A stretch of 64,000 bases of DNA from Hyphomicrobiales bacterium (GTDB lineage Bacteria; Pseudomonadota; Alphaproteobacteria; Rhizobiales; Beijerinckiaceae). A program made the position numbers and the translations under genes. The notes under the pieces are model-generated. The model saw only the letters and a program-made list of their open reading frames with translations. It did no database searches and was not told where the DNA came from. The stretch is from assembly GCA_900470775.1 (NCBI GenBank), contig UCBZ01000007.1, forward strand, positions 52,524 through 116,523, in the 5' to 3' direction. Shown here one piece after another: positions 1 to 8,534 of this stretch. Position 1 is the first letter of the stretch, and each line of letters starts with the position of its first letter.

Positions 1-2
1 AC

Positions 3-470
3 GTCATCCGGATCATCGACGAGACCGGCTTCGACCCGACGCAGCTCGAGCTCGAACTGACTGAGGGCGTGGTCGTCGACGACGCCGATGCCGCCGAAGT
101 CGCGATGATGGATTTGCGTGCTCATGGCGTCGGGCTGGCGCTAGACGATTTCGGCACCGGCTATTCGAGCCTGATCTATCTGCGCCGCTTCGCCTTCGAC
201 AAGATCAAGATCGACCGCTCCTTCCTGGAATACATGGAGACCACCGGAGAGTCCGCGATCCTCGTCCATTCCATCGCCCATCTCGGTCGGGCGCTGGGCC
301 TGCGGGTCTGTGCGGAGGGTGTCGAGACGGCCGAGCAGCATCGCTTCCTGCAGGCGATCGGCTGCCACGAGCTGCAGGGCTTCCTGTTCTCCAAGGGCGT
401 GCCTGCCGACGAGATCGACCGCCTGCTGGCGCTGGACAAGCCCTTCGCCGAGGCTCTTGCGGCCGCCTGA
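3..470 (+). CDS. EAL-domain cyclic-di-GMP phosphodiesterase, C-terminal part (5' end outside window)
   Basis: The open frame runs in from the left edge and gives the last 155 residues of an EAL domain. Catalytic motifs are intact: ELTEG (Glu ligand of the metal), DDFGTGYSS, the KIDRSF lysine and aspartate, AEGVET and LQGF. The family hydrolyses the second messenger c-di-GMP to pGpG. Because these residues are all kept, I infer an active enzyme rather than a degenerate sensor. Sensor, membrane or GGDEF domains upstream cannot be seen. The chain ends soon after the EAL fold, so EAL is the C-terminal domain. Confidence 0.93.
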   Translation, partial: VIRIIDETGFDPTQLELELTEGVVVDDADAAEVAMMDLRAHGVGLALDDFGTGYSSLIYLRRFAFDKIKIDRSFLEYMETTGESAILVHSIAHLGRALGLRVCAEGVETAEQHRFLQAIGCHELQGFLFSKGVPADEIDRLLALDKPFAEALAAA

Positions 471-503
471 CGGAGGCGCGCTTCGTGAGCCCTTCCGCCG
501 GGC

Positions 504-1103
504 TCAGAAGAAGAGTTCGTGAATCCCGCTGAAGATCGCGTAGGCGAAGCCGGCGCTCAGCGCGAGGCCGAAGGCGCCGAAGACCGCGCCGATGATGATC
601 AGCACGCCGTCACGCTCGACCAATCCGAGACCGACGAGACAGACGGCCAGACCCAGCGGAATCTGCCCGATGAAAGGCGCTGCGACCACGAGGCCGAGCG
701 CCAGGACCAGGATCAGCAGGCCCAGCACCGGAATGGCATAGGTGCCGCCGAGCATGGTCAGCCGCGGCCGCGAGAAGCGCTCCAGCCAAGTCAGTGCCGG
801 CATTGCCCTACCGACCGCCCGTGTCAGCTCGGGCTTGCCGATGCTGCGCGCCAGCAGCGTCGGAGGCAGCCACGGCGTGACCCGCCCCGCCAGCATCTGC
901 GCTGCGACGAAGGCCAGCACGAGGCCGCAGACCAGCGGAATCGGCGGCGGCATCGGCAGGCAGTTCGGCAGGCCGAGGAGCACCACGAGCAACGCATAGG
1001 CCCGGTCCTTCAGGGCAGCGACGATCGAGCCCACCGCGATGCGCTCTCCAGGCAGGGCGGCGAGCGCCATGAGAAGGCCGGAGGTGCGCAAGGGTGATGA
1101 CAA
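504..1103 (-). CDS. ExoD family exopolysaccharide-synthesis membrane protein
   Basis: This 199-aa protein has the ExoD pattern: a short polar N-terminus with PGERIAVGSIVAALKDRAY, then a hydrophobic stretch with LGLPNCLPMPPPIP, a central basic segment (WLERFSRPR) and two or three further membrane segments. ExoD proteins are small inner-membrane proteins linked to exopolysaccharide production and alkali tolerance in rhizobia; the biochemical role is not established. The start taken is a TTG, because it keeps the full family N-terminus and a stop lies about 30 nt upstream. An internal ATG at residue 12 is the alternative. It converges on the EAL gene and appears monocistronic. Confidence 0.85.
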   Translation of the reverse strand: MSSPLRTSGLLMALAALPGERIAVGSIVAALKDRAYALLVVLLGLPNCLPMPPPIPLVCGLVLAFVAAQMLAGRVTPWLPPTLLARSIGKPELTRAVGRAMPALTWLERFSRPRLTMLGGTYAIPVLGLLILVLALGLVVAAPFIGQIPLGLAVCLVGLGLVERDGVLIIIGAVFGAFGLALSAGFAYAIFSGIHELFF

Positions 1104-1250
1104 GGGATCAGGCCGGGCCGTGACAGGAGCAGCGGCCTAGCACGCGCCGCGCCCGTGCAACAAGCCGGGCTGGCGCGGGACGCATCACGCAAAAACGGGG
1201 GACTGGCTCCCCGCGGGAACCGTGCTCGGGCGTTTGCCGAGCAACCGGGC

Positions 1251-1520
1251 TCAATGCAGCGTCAGCACGCCGTTGACGTTGACGATCTCGGCCGGCCGGA
1301 TCAGGTGCGAATGCGCCACCGTCACCGAATGAAGCGGGCCATCGAGCTCGCGTTTCCAGAAATCGAGGAAATCGTGCAGCGCCGGAAAGCGCGGTGCGAG
1401 ATCGTAGCTCTGCCAAACATAGGTCTGCAGCACGCTCTGGTGATCCGGTATGCGATACAGGATCGTTGCCGTGGTCAGGCCGTAACCTGCCAGTTGCCGC
1501 ATGAAATCCGTGGTCGTCAT
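1251..1520 (-). CDS. usg: Usg family protein
   Basis: This 89-aa protein matches the Usg family of alphaproteobacteria almost end to end: MRQLAGYGLTTATILYRIPDH, WQSYDLAPRFP, LHDFLDFWKRELDGPLHSV and the terminal VNGVLTLH. The molecular function is unknown to me; the name comes from a gene found upstream of a tRNA-modification or tryptophan locus in some bacteria. I chose the ATG at 1520 rather than an upstream in-frame start because GGAGA lies 5-9 nt before it on the minus strand. It stands alone between exoD and a divergent outer-membrane gene. Confidence 0.85.
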   Translation of the reverse strand: MTTTDFMRQLAGYGLTTATILYRIPDHQSVLQTYVWQSYDLAPRFPALHDFLDFWKRELDGPLHSVTVAHSHLIRPAEIVNVNGVLTLH

Positions 1521-1674
1521 CGCCGTCTCCCCTCGTCGGCACACGATGAAAGCTTAGCCAGTTCCAGAGACGAGGCTGCGCCTGCTTGGTTAACAAAAGC
1601 TTGCAAGCCTCCTGCCAGCCTGCTGCAATTGGGTCAGCGCCGGATTGCCCGGATCCGGCGCAGGGGGGCGTTGC

Positions 1675-2421
1675 GTGGCGTATGGGTGTGCGATCGCTGG
1701 AGCCGCGAGGCTGGCCGCTATTCTCGCGGCCATGCTGGTATCGCCCGCCATCGCCGATGACGCGGAGACCGAGGAGCGCTCGCCCTTGTCGAGCGTGCTG
1801 TTCGGCTCGCTCGAAGCCGGTCCGACCAAGACATTCGTCTCCGCCGGACTGAAGGCGGCGATCGGCGGCGGGCTCGCCACGAGCGGTTTCCGGACCATGC
1901 TGAAGATCGGCGGCGCACAGGAGGACGCAAGGCGCCAGCGTCCGCGCGGCATCGCCTATAAGAGCGAGGCGCAGGCCCTGATCGGCTATGAATGGCGCAT
2001 CGGCGACACCTTTCTGTCGCTCTATGCTGGCTCCGACTACGAGGGCGAGCAGCGCGAGGAGCCACGCGGAACCGTCATCACCGGCCGCTACGGCGCACGC
2101 CTCCACGGCGATCTCTGGATGACGCCGAGCGAAGGAACCATGCTTCAGGCCAGCGCCTATGTCTCGACGCTCGACGGTCGGCTCTGGGGCCGCGTCGCGC
2201 CAGGCTGGCTGGTGCCGCAGGGCTTCCATCTCGATGGCGTGCATCTCGGACCCGAGATCGAAGCCTATCGGGGCCGCGACTATCACAAGCTCCGCCTAGG
2301 CCTGCACCTGACAGGCCTACGGTTCCTCGGCTTGAACTGGCGCATCTCCGGAGGCTGGCAGCGCACCAGCGACGATCCCTCGCAAGCCTATGCGACGCTG
2401 GGCGTGCACTGGCAGCGCTGA
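1675..2421 (+). CDS. BcsS-like outer-membrane beta-barrel protein (cellulose biosynthesis associated)
   Basis: The 248-aa product starts with an export signal (hydrophobic ARLAAILAAMLVSPAIA, then DDAET) and continues as alternating-hydrophobicity strands with tyrosine and tryptophan girdles, ending in an aromatic-rich strand (YATLGVHWQR). This resembles the BcsS family, a putative outer-membrane protein tied to cellulose or exopolysaccharide export in rhizobia. No bcsA or bcsB genes are nearby, so a link to cellulose is inferred only from family. I chose GTG 1675, which has a G-rich ribosome site 6-11 nt upstream and gives a clean signal peptide; TTG 1645 is the alternative. Confidence 0.7.
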   Translation: MAYGCAIAGAARLAAILAAMLVSPAIADDAETEERSPLSSVLFGSLEAGPTKTFVSAGLKAAIGGGLATSGFRTMLKIGGAQEDARRQRPRGIAYKSEAQALIGYEWRIGDTFLSLYAGSDYEGEQREEPRGTVITGRYGARLHGDLWMTPSEGTMLQASAYVSTLDGRLWGRVAPGWLVPQGFHLDGVHLGPEIEAYRGRDYHKLRLGLHLTGLRFLGLNWRISGGWQRTSDDPSQAYATLGVHWQR

Positions 2422-2429
2422 GAGAAGCC

Positions 2430-4031
2430 CTAACGCTCCAACGCCACCAGCGCCTCGGGCGTATCGACATCGAGCGCGATCGCCGGGTCGTCCAGCGGCA
2501 CCTCGACGATCGCGTCGCCGGCCGCATCGAGCAGGCGCCGCGCGCCCTGGTCTCCTTCGAGTTTCTCAACCTCGGGAAACAGCGCCCGCGCCAGCAATAC
2601 GGGGTTGCCGCGCTGGCCGAGCAGCGTCGGCACCACCGCGAGCGCATCGCTACTCTCGGCGAAAACCTGGGCGAGCCGGTCGATCACGCCCGCCGTGACA
2701 TTGGGCATGTCACCGAGCGAAACGACGACGCCGGGCGCGGTCCCCGGCAAGGCCGCTAGCCCGGCCCTGACCGAGCTGGCGAGCCCGCTGGCAAAATCAG
2801 GGTTGTGGACCAGCGCGACATCAAGCCCCGCGAGCATAGCCGCAATCTCCTCGTGCTGATGCCCGGTCACGACGATCACCGGCCGGGCCCGTGACGCGAG
2901 TTGCGCCTCCACCGCATGGCGCAGCATCGGCTGGCCGCGCACGCTCTGGAGCAGCTTGTTGGCCTGCCCCATGCGGGTCGAGCGGCCGGCCGCCAGCACG
3001 ATGCCGGCGACCGGCGCGGCTTCCAGCAACGCGGGAGCGCGCGGCTGCGGCCGCGAGACGATCTCCATCAGCAGCCCGCCGACGCCCATCGCCTGGATGT
3101 CCGCGCGGGTGACAGGAATGCCAGCGAGGCAGCGCTGCAGCACCCAGTCGAAGCCGTTCTCCTTGGGCGAGCGCGCACAGCCCGGCGCGCCGATCACCGG
3201 CTTGCCGGCAAGCTCGCCGATCAGCAGCAGATTGCCGGGATCGACCGGCATGCCGAGATGCTCGATCTTGCCGCCCGCCTCCAGCAGTGCCTGTGGAATC
3301 ACGTCGCGCCTGTCGGTGATGGCCGAGGCCCCGAAGACGACGATGATGTCGGCCGAGCTGGCCGCCTCCTTGGCGATGGCCTGCGCCAGCGCGGAAGCCT
3401 CATGCGGTACGCGGCGGTCCACGGAGAGCGTGGCGGCGGCAGGCGCGAGCCGTTCCGCCATTACGCGCAGCGTCTTATCGACCACGGAGGGCTTGAGGCC
3501 GGGCAGCAGCGTCGAGATCACCGCCACCGAGAGCGGCCGATAGGGCGCAACCCCAATCGGCATCACCGCGCCCAGCCCCGCCAGCGCCTGCTCCACCAGC
3601 GTAGCCGGCAGGCCATAGGGGATGATCTTGACCGTGCCGACCATCTCTCCGGCCACCACCGGCTTCATCAGCGGCAGCGTCGCCACCGTGATCGCCTCGT
3701 CGACCCGGTTGAGAGCGTCGATCGCGCCGGCATCGATCGTCAGCACGCCCGCCGCTGCCGCGAAGAGATTGACCCGGCCGGTGAAGGCGGCCTCCGTCAC
3801 CACGCCGCGCCCGGCCAGCGCCTCAGCGAGCCGCTTCGCCGCAGCGTTCTCGTCGATGTCGCCGGGCTCGAAGCGCACGGCAACGACCTCGGCGACGCCG
3901 GCCGCAGCCAGTTTGGCTGCAGCCTCGGCCGTGATCGCAGCGCCTTTCTTGATGATGGTGTCGCCAGCGCGGATCGTATGCGCGGCAATCGAGCCGGCTG
4001 CCTCGGCGACGGGGACGGGTCCGAATTTCAC
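2430..4031 (-). CDS. MoeA-like molybdopterin-binding domain fused to a MobA/MocA-like nucleotidyltransferase
   Basis: This is a 533-aa two-domain protein. Residues about 1-335 form a MoCF/MoeA-like molybdopterin-binding domain (IIVVFGASAITDRRDVIPQAL and IGAPGCARSPKENGFDW). Residues about 340-533 form a MobA/MocA-like NTP-transferase domain beginning AGIVLAAGRSTRMG, with SLGDMPNV and GQRGNPV. Known relatives insert molybdenum or attach CMP/GMP to molybdopterin; the MocA-like half suggests the MCD form used by xanthine-dehydrogenase-family enzymes. The start is GTG 4031 (VKFGPVPVAEA), 11 bp after the upstream XdhC stop. Its place at the end of the cox-like island supports a role in finishing the cofactor of the CoxL-like enzyme. 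Confidence 0.85.
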   Translation of the reverse strand: MKFGPVPVAEAAGSIAAHTIRAGDTIIKKGAAITAEAAAKLAAAGVAEVVAVRFEPGDIDENAAAKRLAEALAGRGVVTEAAFTGRVNLFAAAAGVLTIDAGAIDALNRVDEAITVATLPLMKPVVAGEMVGTVKIIPYGLPATLVEQALAGLGAVMPIGVAPYRPLSVAVISTLLPGLKPSVVDKTLRVMAERLAPAAATLSVDRRVPHEASALAQAIAKEAASSADIIVVFGASAITDRRDVIPQALLEAGGKIEHLGMPVDPGNLLLIGELAGKPVIGAPGCARSPKENGFDWVLQRCLAGIPVTRADIQAMGVGGLLMEIVSRPQPRAPALLEAAPVAGIVLAAGRSTRMGQANKLLQSVRGQPMLRHAVEAQLASRARPVIVVTGHQHEEIAAMLAGLDVALVHNPDFASGLASSVRAGLAALPGTAPGVVVSLGDMPNVTAGVIDRLAQVFAESSDALAVVPTLLGQRGNPVLLARALFPEVEKLEGDQGARRLLDAAGDAIVEVPLDDPAIALDVDTPEALVALER

Positions 4032-4041
4032 GGGTCGACGC

Positions 4042-4734
4042 TCAAACGGGCTTGCGGCGCGGACCGCGCAGCGTCGAGACGATCTCGCCGAGGATCGCCA
4101 GCGCGATCTCGGCCGGCGAAACCGCGCCGATATCGAGCCCGATCGGTGCATGGATGCGCGCTGTCCCGGCCGCACCGAAACCCGCCGCGGCAAGGCGCTC
4201 GACGCGCCGCCCATGCGTCTTCCGGCTGCCGAGCGCCCCGATATAGAAGCACTCCGAACGCAGCGCCGCCTCCAGCCCGGGATCGTCGATCTTGGGGTCA
4301 TGCGTCAGCGCCACGAAGGCCGTGTAGGCGTCGAGGCCCAGCGTCGCGATAGCCTCGTCGGGCCACTGAGTCATCAATGTCACATCGGGAAAGCGTTCCG
4401 GCGTGGCGAACGCGCTACGCGGGTCGATGATGACGAGGTCGAGATCGAGCAGCTTCGCCATCGGCGCCATCGCCTGCGAGATATGCACAGCGCCGGTGAC
4501 GACGACGCGCGGATGGGGCGCCTGAACGGTCAGGAAGATCTGCTTCCCATCGACCTCGACCATCGCGCTCTTGGCCATGCGCAACTGCTTGTCGAGCACC
4601 TCGGCCAGCGGATCGGCGGCGATGTCGGCGGCCTTTACCAGCCGTTGCGTGCCACCAGCGACATCGGTGACCAGGACGGTCGCGCGGCGCGTCGCGCGCT
4701 CGGCGTTGAGCGCAGCCAGAATGGAGAGATCCAT
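4042..4734 (-). CDS. XdhC family protein, C-terminal (Rossmann) domain type
   Basis: This 230-aa protein carries the XdhC Rossmann-like domain: VVVTGAVHISQAMAPMAKLLD, IIDPRSAFATPERFP, VALTHDPKIDDPGLEAAL, YIGALGSRKTHGRRVERLAAAG and HAPIGLDIGAVSPAEIALAI. XdhC-family chaperones bind molybdopterin cofactor, help its sulfuration and deliver it to molybdenum hydroxylases. The start chosen is ATG 4734 with AAAGG upstream; it almost touches the preceding LysE gene. The usual N-terminal XdhC_CoxI domain is instead encoded separately two genes upstream (5368-5736), so the chaperone is split. Confidence 0.85.
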   Translation of the reverse strand: MDLSILAALNAERATRRATVLVTDVAGGTQRLVKAADIAADPLAEVLDKQLRMAKSAMVEVDGKQIFLTVQAPHPRVVVTGAVHISQAMAPMAKLLDLDLVIIDPRSAFATPERFPDVTLMTQWPDEAIATLGLDAYTAFVALTHDPKIDDPGLEAALRSECFYIGALGSRKTHGRRVERLAAAGFGAAGTARIHAPIGLDIGAVSPAEIALAILGEIVSTLRGPRRKPV

Positions 4735-4738
4735 CGCT

Positions 4739-5368
4739 TCAGCCTTTGTCGGTCGCGAGCTTGAGGCCAAGCCCGATCATCAGCGAACCGCCGAGCCAGC
4801 GCCCGAAGGCAAAGCTTCCTTGCGTCTTCTTCATCGTCCTGACCACGACGGAGGCGCCGAGAACCGTGAGCAGGTCGGCCGACGAGAAGGCGAGGTTGAC
4901 GATCGTGCCCAGGATCAGGAACTGCGCCCAGACCGGCAGCGACGCGGCCGGATCCACGAACTGCGGCAGAAGCGCGATGAAGAACAGCGCGACCTTGGGG
5001 TTCAGCACCTCGACGACGAAGGAATCGATCAGCGCGCGCTTGACCGTCTTCGGCGGCGCGACCGGTGCGTCGGCAGCGGCAAGTCGCGACCGGATCATGC
5101 CGATGCCGAGCCAGATGAGATAGGCCGCACCCGCCAGCTTCACGGCAACGTACAGTTCCGGCACATGCGTGAAGACCGCCGAGAGGCCGAAGGCGGCGGC
5201 GAAGACATGCAGATAGCAGCCGAGATGAATGCCGAGCATCGCCATGAAGCCGGCCTTGCGGCCATGCGCCAAGGTCTGCGCGGCGGTGTAGAGCAGCGCC
5301 GGACCGGGGAAATAGGCGACGACGAGCGTCACCGTCGCGAAGGCTAGCAGCGTTTCCCAGGAGGCCAT
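4739..5368 (-). CDS. LysE/RhtB family amino-acid exporter
   Basis: The 209-aa inner-membrane protein begins with the family signature (LVVAYFPGPALLYTAAQTLAHG, helix 1 and loop) and has about six hydrophobic segments, including LAGAAYLIWLGIGMIR and VEVLNPKVALFFIALLPQFVD, the NPK motif typical of LysE exporters. Relatives export amino acids or derivatives such as homoserine lactone or threonine. It sits inside the cox-like operon between the two XdhC halves, with a 1-nt overlap with the upstream gene. I infer co-transcription; the substrate is unknown and cannot be read from sequence. Confidence 0.85.
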   Translation of the reverse strand: MASWETLLAFATVTLVVAYFPGPALLYTAAQTLAHGRKAGFMAMLGIHLGCYLHVFAAAFGLSAVFTHVPELYVAVKLAGAAYLIWLGIGMIRSRLAAADAPVAPPKTVKRALIDSFVVEVLNPKVALFFIALLPQFVDPAASLPVWAQFLILGTIVNLAFSSADLLTVLGASVVVRTMKKTQGSFAFGRWLGGSLMIGLGLKLATDKG

Positions 5369-5736
5369 CAGTTCACCTTCTCGACATAGATCCGGATCCG
5401 GCCGCCGCAGGACAGCCCGACCTTCCAGGCCGCCTCGTCGGCGACGCCGAATTCGAGCGTGCGCGGCTTGCCATCGGCGATCACGTCGACGGCTTCCTCG
5501 ACGACCGCGCCTTCAACGCAACCGCCCGAGACCGAGCCCAGGAAGTTGCCCTCCCCGTCGATGACGAGATGCGAGCCGACCGGGCGCGGCGCCGAGCCCC
5601 AGGTCTCGATCACCGTGGCGAGCGCTACCGAGCGGCCGGACTTCGCCCAGGATTCGGCGGTCGTGAGGATGTCGGTGTCGGTGGAGATCATGATGCGGAC
5701 TTTCGCTGCTGCGATGCGCTTGAGATCATGCCTCAT
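5368..5736 (-). CDS. XdhC/CoxI family N-terminal domain protein
   Basis: The 122-aa product is the stand-alone XdhC_CoxI domain: GRSVALATVIETWGSAPRPVG, VIDGEGNFLGSVSGGCVEGAV and the C-terminal KVGLSCGGRIRIYVEK. Both hallmark cysteine motifs (SGGCVEG and LSCGG) are present, which in this family are linked to holding the molybdenum cofactor. The start is ATG 5736, which overlaps the stop of the CoxE-like gene as ATGA, indicating translational coupling. It is one half of a split XdhC; the Rossmann half is at 4042-4734. Confidence 0.88.
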   Translation of the reverse strand: MRHDLKRIAAAKVRIMISTDTDILTTAESWAKSGRSVALATVIETWGSAPRPVGSHLVIDGEGNFLGSVSGGCVEGAVVEEAVDVIADGKPRTLEFGVADEAAWKVGLSCGGRIRIYVEKVN

Positions 5737-6932
5737 CCGGCTTTCTTCAACCACTGGCGCGGATCGCTCTGCCGCTCTGCGTGAACCGACAGCGCCGTGC
5801 AGAGATCGGCCATCGCCGCGAGGTTGTGGATCGGCCGGAACGAGTCGACATGCGGCAGCATCGTGCGGATGCCGCTGGCCCGCGCCTCGAACTGCTCGAA
5901 GCGCAAGAGCGGGTTCAGCCAGATCAATTGCCGGCAGGAGCGGTGCAAACGGTCCATCTCGAAGGCGAGCTCGCCGTCGAGATGCCGCTCCAGCCCGTCG
6001 GTGAAGAGCAGTACGATCGCCCCGCCGCCCAGCACGCGCCGCGACCAGACCCGGTTGAACGTATGCAGTGCCGTCGAGATGCGCGTGCCGCCCTCCCAGT
6101 CGGGCGCGGCCTTGCCTGCCAGTGCCAGCGCCTCGTCCGGATCACGCGCGCGTAGCGAGCGCGTGATGTTGGTCAGCCTCGTGCCGAAGACGAAGGAATG
6201 CACCCGCCGCCGCTTCTCGGTCACGGCATGGAGGAAATGCAGGAAGATCCGCGAATACTCCGCCATCGAGCCGGAGATATCGACCAGCGCCACGATCGGC
6301 GGATGAATCTCGGCCCGCTCACGAAAAGCGAGGTCGATCGCTCCGCCTCCTCCTCGCAGCGACTGGCGGAAGGTCCGCCGCGGGTCGATCCGGGCGCCGC
6401 GATGGGCGGCCCGGAAGCGTCGCGTCGCGACGAGATCGTCCGGCAGGCTCAGACCCGCGACGAGCCGCTTGGCGCGCGCGATCTCGGCCGCGCCCATCTG
6501 GGCGAAATCGCGCGACTTCAGCATCTCGCGATCCGACACGGTCAGTTGCGCGGTCAGCTCCGTCAGCTCGACCGGCGCATCCTCCTCGCGCCTGGGCGGC
6601 GCGAAGGCCTCGGCCACGCGCAGCGCGCCGGCCTCCTCCTTCTGCGGCGCACTGTCGGCGGCCGGCGAGACCGGAGACATCTGCGCCATCATCTTTTCGA
6701 TCAGGTTGCGCCGGCGCCAGAACAACCGGAAAGCCTGGTCGTAGACGACGCTGTCCTCATGCCGCTTCACGAAGATCGCATGCAGCGCCCAGTAGACATC
6801 CTCGCGCTCGCCGAGCGCACCATCGGCCAAAGCCTCGACCGCCTCAACCACAGCGCCCGGACCGACGCGCAGGCCCGCGATGCGTAGCGCCCGCGCGAAA
6901 TAGGCGATGTTTTCCGGCAGCTTGCCGGTCAT
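5733..6932 (-). CDS. CoxE-like VWA domain protein
   Basis: This 399-aa protein fits the CoxE family. The N-terminus (LPENIAYFARALRIAGLRVGPG) and the segment YWALHAIFVKRHEDSVVYDQAFRLFWRR are conserved in CoxE-type proteins. A C-terminal von Willebrand A domain holds the metal-ion adhesion site DISGSMAEYSR (DxSxS) with a later LFTDG. In carboxidotrophs CoxE works with the AAA ATPase CoxD to mature the molybdenum-copper centre of CO dehydrogenase. Here a MoxR-type ATPase is encoded 600 bp upstream on the same strand, so the same partnership is likely. The active-site metal of this enzyme may differ from Cu. Confidence 0.88.
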   Translation of the reverse strand: MTGKLPENIAYFARALRIAGLRVGPGAVVEAVEALADGALGEREDVYWALHAIFVKRHEDSVVYDQAFRLFWRRRNLIEKMMAQMSPVSPAADSAPQKEEAGALRVAEAFAPPRREEDAPVELTELTAQLTVSDREMLKSRDFAQMGAAEIARAKRLVAGLSLPDDLVATRRFRAAHRGARIDPRRTFRQSLRGGGGAIDLAFRERAEIHPPIVALVDISGSMAEYSRIFLHFLHAVTEKRRRVHSFVFGTRLTNITRSLRARDPDEALALAGKAAPDWEGGTRISTALHTFNRVWSRRVLGGGAIVLLFTDGLERHLDGELAFEMDRLHRSCRQLIWLNPLLRFEQFEARASGIRTMLPHVDSFRPIHNLAAMADLCTALSVHAERQSDPRQWLKKAG

Positions 6933-6949
6933 GAGAGACCTGTCGCCTC

Positions 6950-7066
6950 CCTCCAGCCCTCATCCTGAGGAGCGGGCGAATGCCCGTGTCTCGAAGGATG
7001 CTCCAGCGCCCTCTGAAACATCCTTCGAGACGCCGCTGCGCGGCTCCTCAGGATGAGGGCTGGAGG
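6950..7066. repeat. Intergenic palindromic repeat, family A, copy 1
   Basis: A perfect 24-bp inverted repeat (arms 6950-6973 and 7043-7066) encloses a second perfect 13-bp inverted repeat (6988-7000 and 7019-7031, core TCTCGAAGGATG). The whole unit can fold into a long cruciform or hairpin. A second copy with the same nested arms lies at 35974-36085. It fills the gap between the CoxE-like gene and an NTF2-like gene on the same strand. It resembles the dispersed REP/RIME-like elements of Rhizobiales; whether it acts in mRNA stability or is merely a mobile remnant is unknown. Confidence 0.85.
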
Positions 7067-7083
7067 AAGCAGGAGGCCGGACG

Positions 7084-7461
7084 TCACGCCCGCGTCTCGG
7101 TCATGAAGACCTTCTGCACGACCTGCCATTTGCTCTCGACCTTGAGGAAGGAAAGCAGGTCGGTGAAGTAGCGCGGGGGCATCTGGCATTTGACCTTGAC
7201 CAGCGCCAGCGTCGGCCCGACGAGATCGATCGTCAGGATATGGTCGTCGCGCTGCAGGCCGGCAGCGTGGGGCGACGGCCGGCCCTTGACCGCCGCGAGC
7301 CAGGCCTCGCGCGGCACGATCGTGATGGTGCCGTCCTCCTGCACCGTCGTCAGCGCGCTGGTCGGATGGAACGCATGGGCGAGCTTGGTGACATCGCCCT
7401 CATAGAGCCCGTCGAGATAGGTCCGGGTCGCAGCCTCAATCGCCTTGATGTCGCTGTTCAT
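7084..7461 (-). CDS. NTF2-like (SnoaL/lumazine-binding type) small protein
   Basis: The 125-aa product has the cone-shaped NTF2-like pattern: an N-terminal helix (AIEAATRTYLDGLYEGDVTKLAHAF), HPTSALTTV, and a C-terminal sheet with VKVKCQMPPRYFTDLLSFLKVESKWQVVQKVF. It most resembles the putative lumazine-binding/DUF4440 branch, whose members are often uncharacterised. The start is ATG 7461 with AAAGGAA upstream. It lies between the MoxR ATPase and the CoxE-like gene but is separated from CoxE by a palindromic repeat, so membership in the cox-like operon is plausible but not certain. Confidence 0.75.
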   Translation of the reverse strand: MNSDIKAIEAATRTYLDGLYEGDVTKLAHAFHPTSALTTVQEDGTITIVPREAWLAAVKGRPSPHAAGLQRDDHILTIDLVGPTLALVKVKCQMPPRYFTDLLSFLKVESKWQVVQKVFMTETRA

Positions 7462-7560
7462 CGCGCTTTTCCTTTGTTGCCGTCCCGTCACGATCAGGCC
7501 CTGGGCCGACCATGTCTTGCAAGAGATCCGGGTCTGCGTCTCGCTCGGGAATGGTGCAGA

Positions 7561-8481
7561 CTATCCCCTCGCCTCCGCCTTCGCCTGATCCAGCAGTTCC
7601 TTGACCTTCGAACCCTGCATCGCCTGGATGTCGTCCTGGTATTTGAGCAGCGCGCCCAGCGTATCGGAGACCAGCGCGGGATCGAGCGCGACCGCGTCGA
7701 GCTCGACCAGCGCGGTTGCCCAGTCGAGCGTCTCGGCGACGCCCGGCGCCTTGAACAGCTCCTCCTTGCGGATCGCCTGCACGAAACTCACCACCTGCCT
7801 GGCGAGCTTCGCGGGGGCATGCGGCGCGCGCGCCTTCAGGATCGCGAGTTCGCGGGCAGCGTCGGGATAGCCGACCCAGTGATAGAGGCAGCGCCGCTTC
7901 AGCGCGTCATGAATCTCGCGGGTCCGGTTCGAGGTCAGGATCACGATCGGCGGCTCGGCGGCCCTGATCGTGCCGAGCTCGGGAATCGTCACCTGCGAAT
8001 CCGCCAGAACCTCGAGCAGGAAGGCCTCGAAGGCCTCGTCGGTGCGGTCCAATTCGTCGATCAGCAGGATCGGAGCACCGCCTTCCTGCGGTTCGAGCGC
8101 CTGCAGCAGCGGCCGCTTGATCAGGTATTTCTGCGAGAAGATGTCGCCTTCGAGCCGCTCCCGGTCGCCGGTCGCGCCACCGGCTTCCGCCAGCCGGATC
8201 GCCATCATCTGCCCCGCATAGTTCCACTCATAGACGGCCGAGGCCAGGTCCAGCCCCTCATAGCATTGCAGCCGGATCAGCTTGCGCCCGAGCGCGGCCG
8301 AGAGAACCTTGGCGATCTCGGTCTTGCCGGTGCCGGCCTCGCCTTCCAGCAGCAGCGGCCGCTTCATCCTGAGCGCCAGGAACAGCACCGTCGCCAGCGC
8401 ACGGTCGGCGACATAACCCTGACTTTGCAGGAGGGTGAGCGTGGCATCAATGGAGGTGGGGAGCGCGGTCTTGTCGGGCAT
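7561..8481 (-). CDS. MoxR/CoxD-like AAA+ ATPase
   Basis: This 306-aa AAA+ ATPase has Walker A EGEAGTGKTEIAK near residues 40-52, Walker B ILLIDELDRTDEAF and a sensor region ILTSNRTREIHDALKRRCLYHW. The family, including CoxD, remodels client proteins together with VWA-domain partners to insert metal centres. The CoxE-like VWA protein (5733-6932) is the obvious partner. The ATG at 8481 fits the usual N-terminus (TLLQSQGYVADRALATVLFLALRMKRPLLLEG is collinear with relatives). It is about 50 bp downstream of a LysE-type gene on the same strand. Confidence 0.9.
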   Translation of the reverse strand: MPDKTALPTSIDATLTLLQSQGYVADRALATVLFLALRMKRPLLLEGEAGTGKTEIAKVLSAALGRKLIRLQCYEGLDLASAVYEWNYAGQMMAIRLAEAGGATGDRERLEGDIFSQKYLIKRPLLQALEPQEGGAPILLIDELDRTDEAFEAFLLEVLADSQVTIPELGTIRAAEPPIVILTSNRTREIHDALKRRCLYHWVGYPDAARELAILKARAPHAPAKLARQVVSFVQAIRKEELFKAPGVAETLDWATALVELDAVALDPALVSDTLGALLKYQDDIQAMQGSKVKELLDQAKAEARG

Positions 8482-8534
8482 CGATCAGCGTCCAGTCGCA
8501 GCGGGCCTGCCGCAGGTCGGGCAGGCCACCGGCA

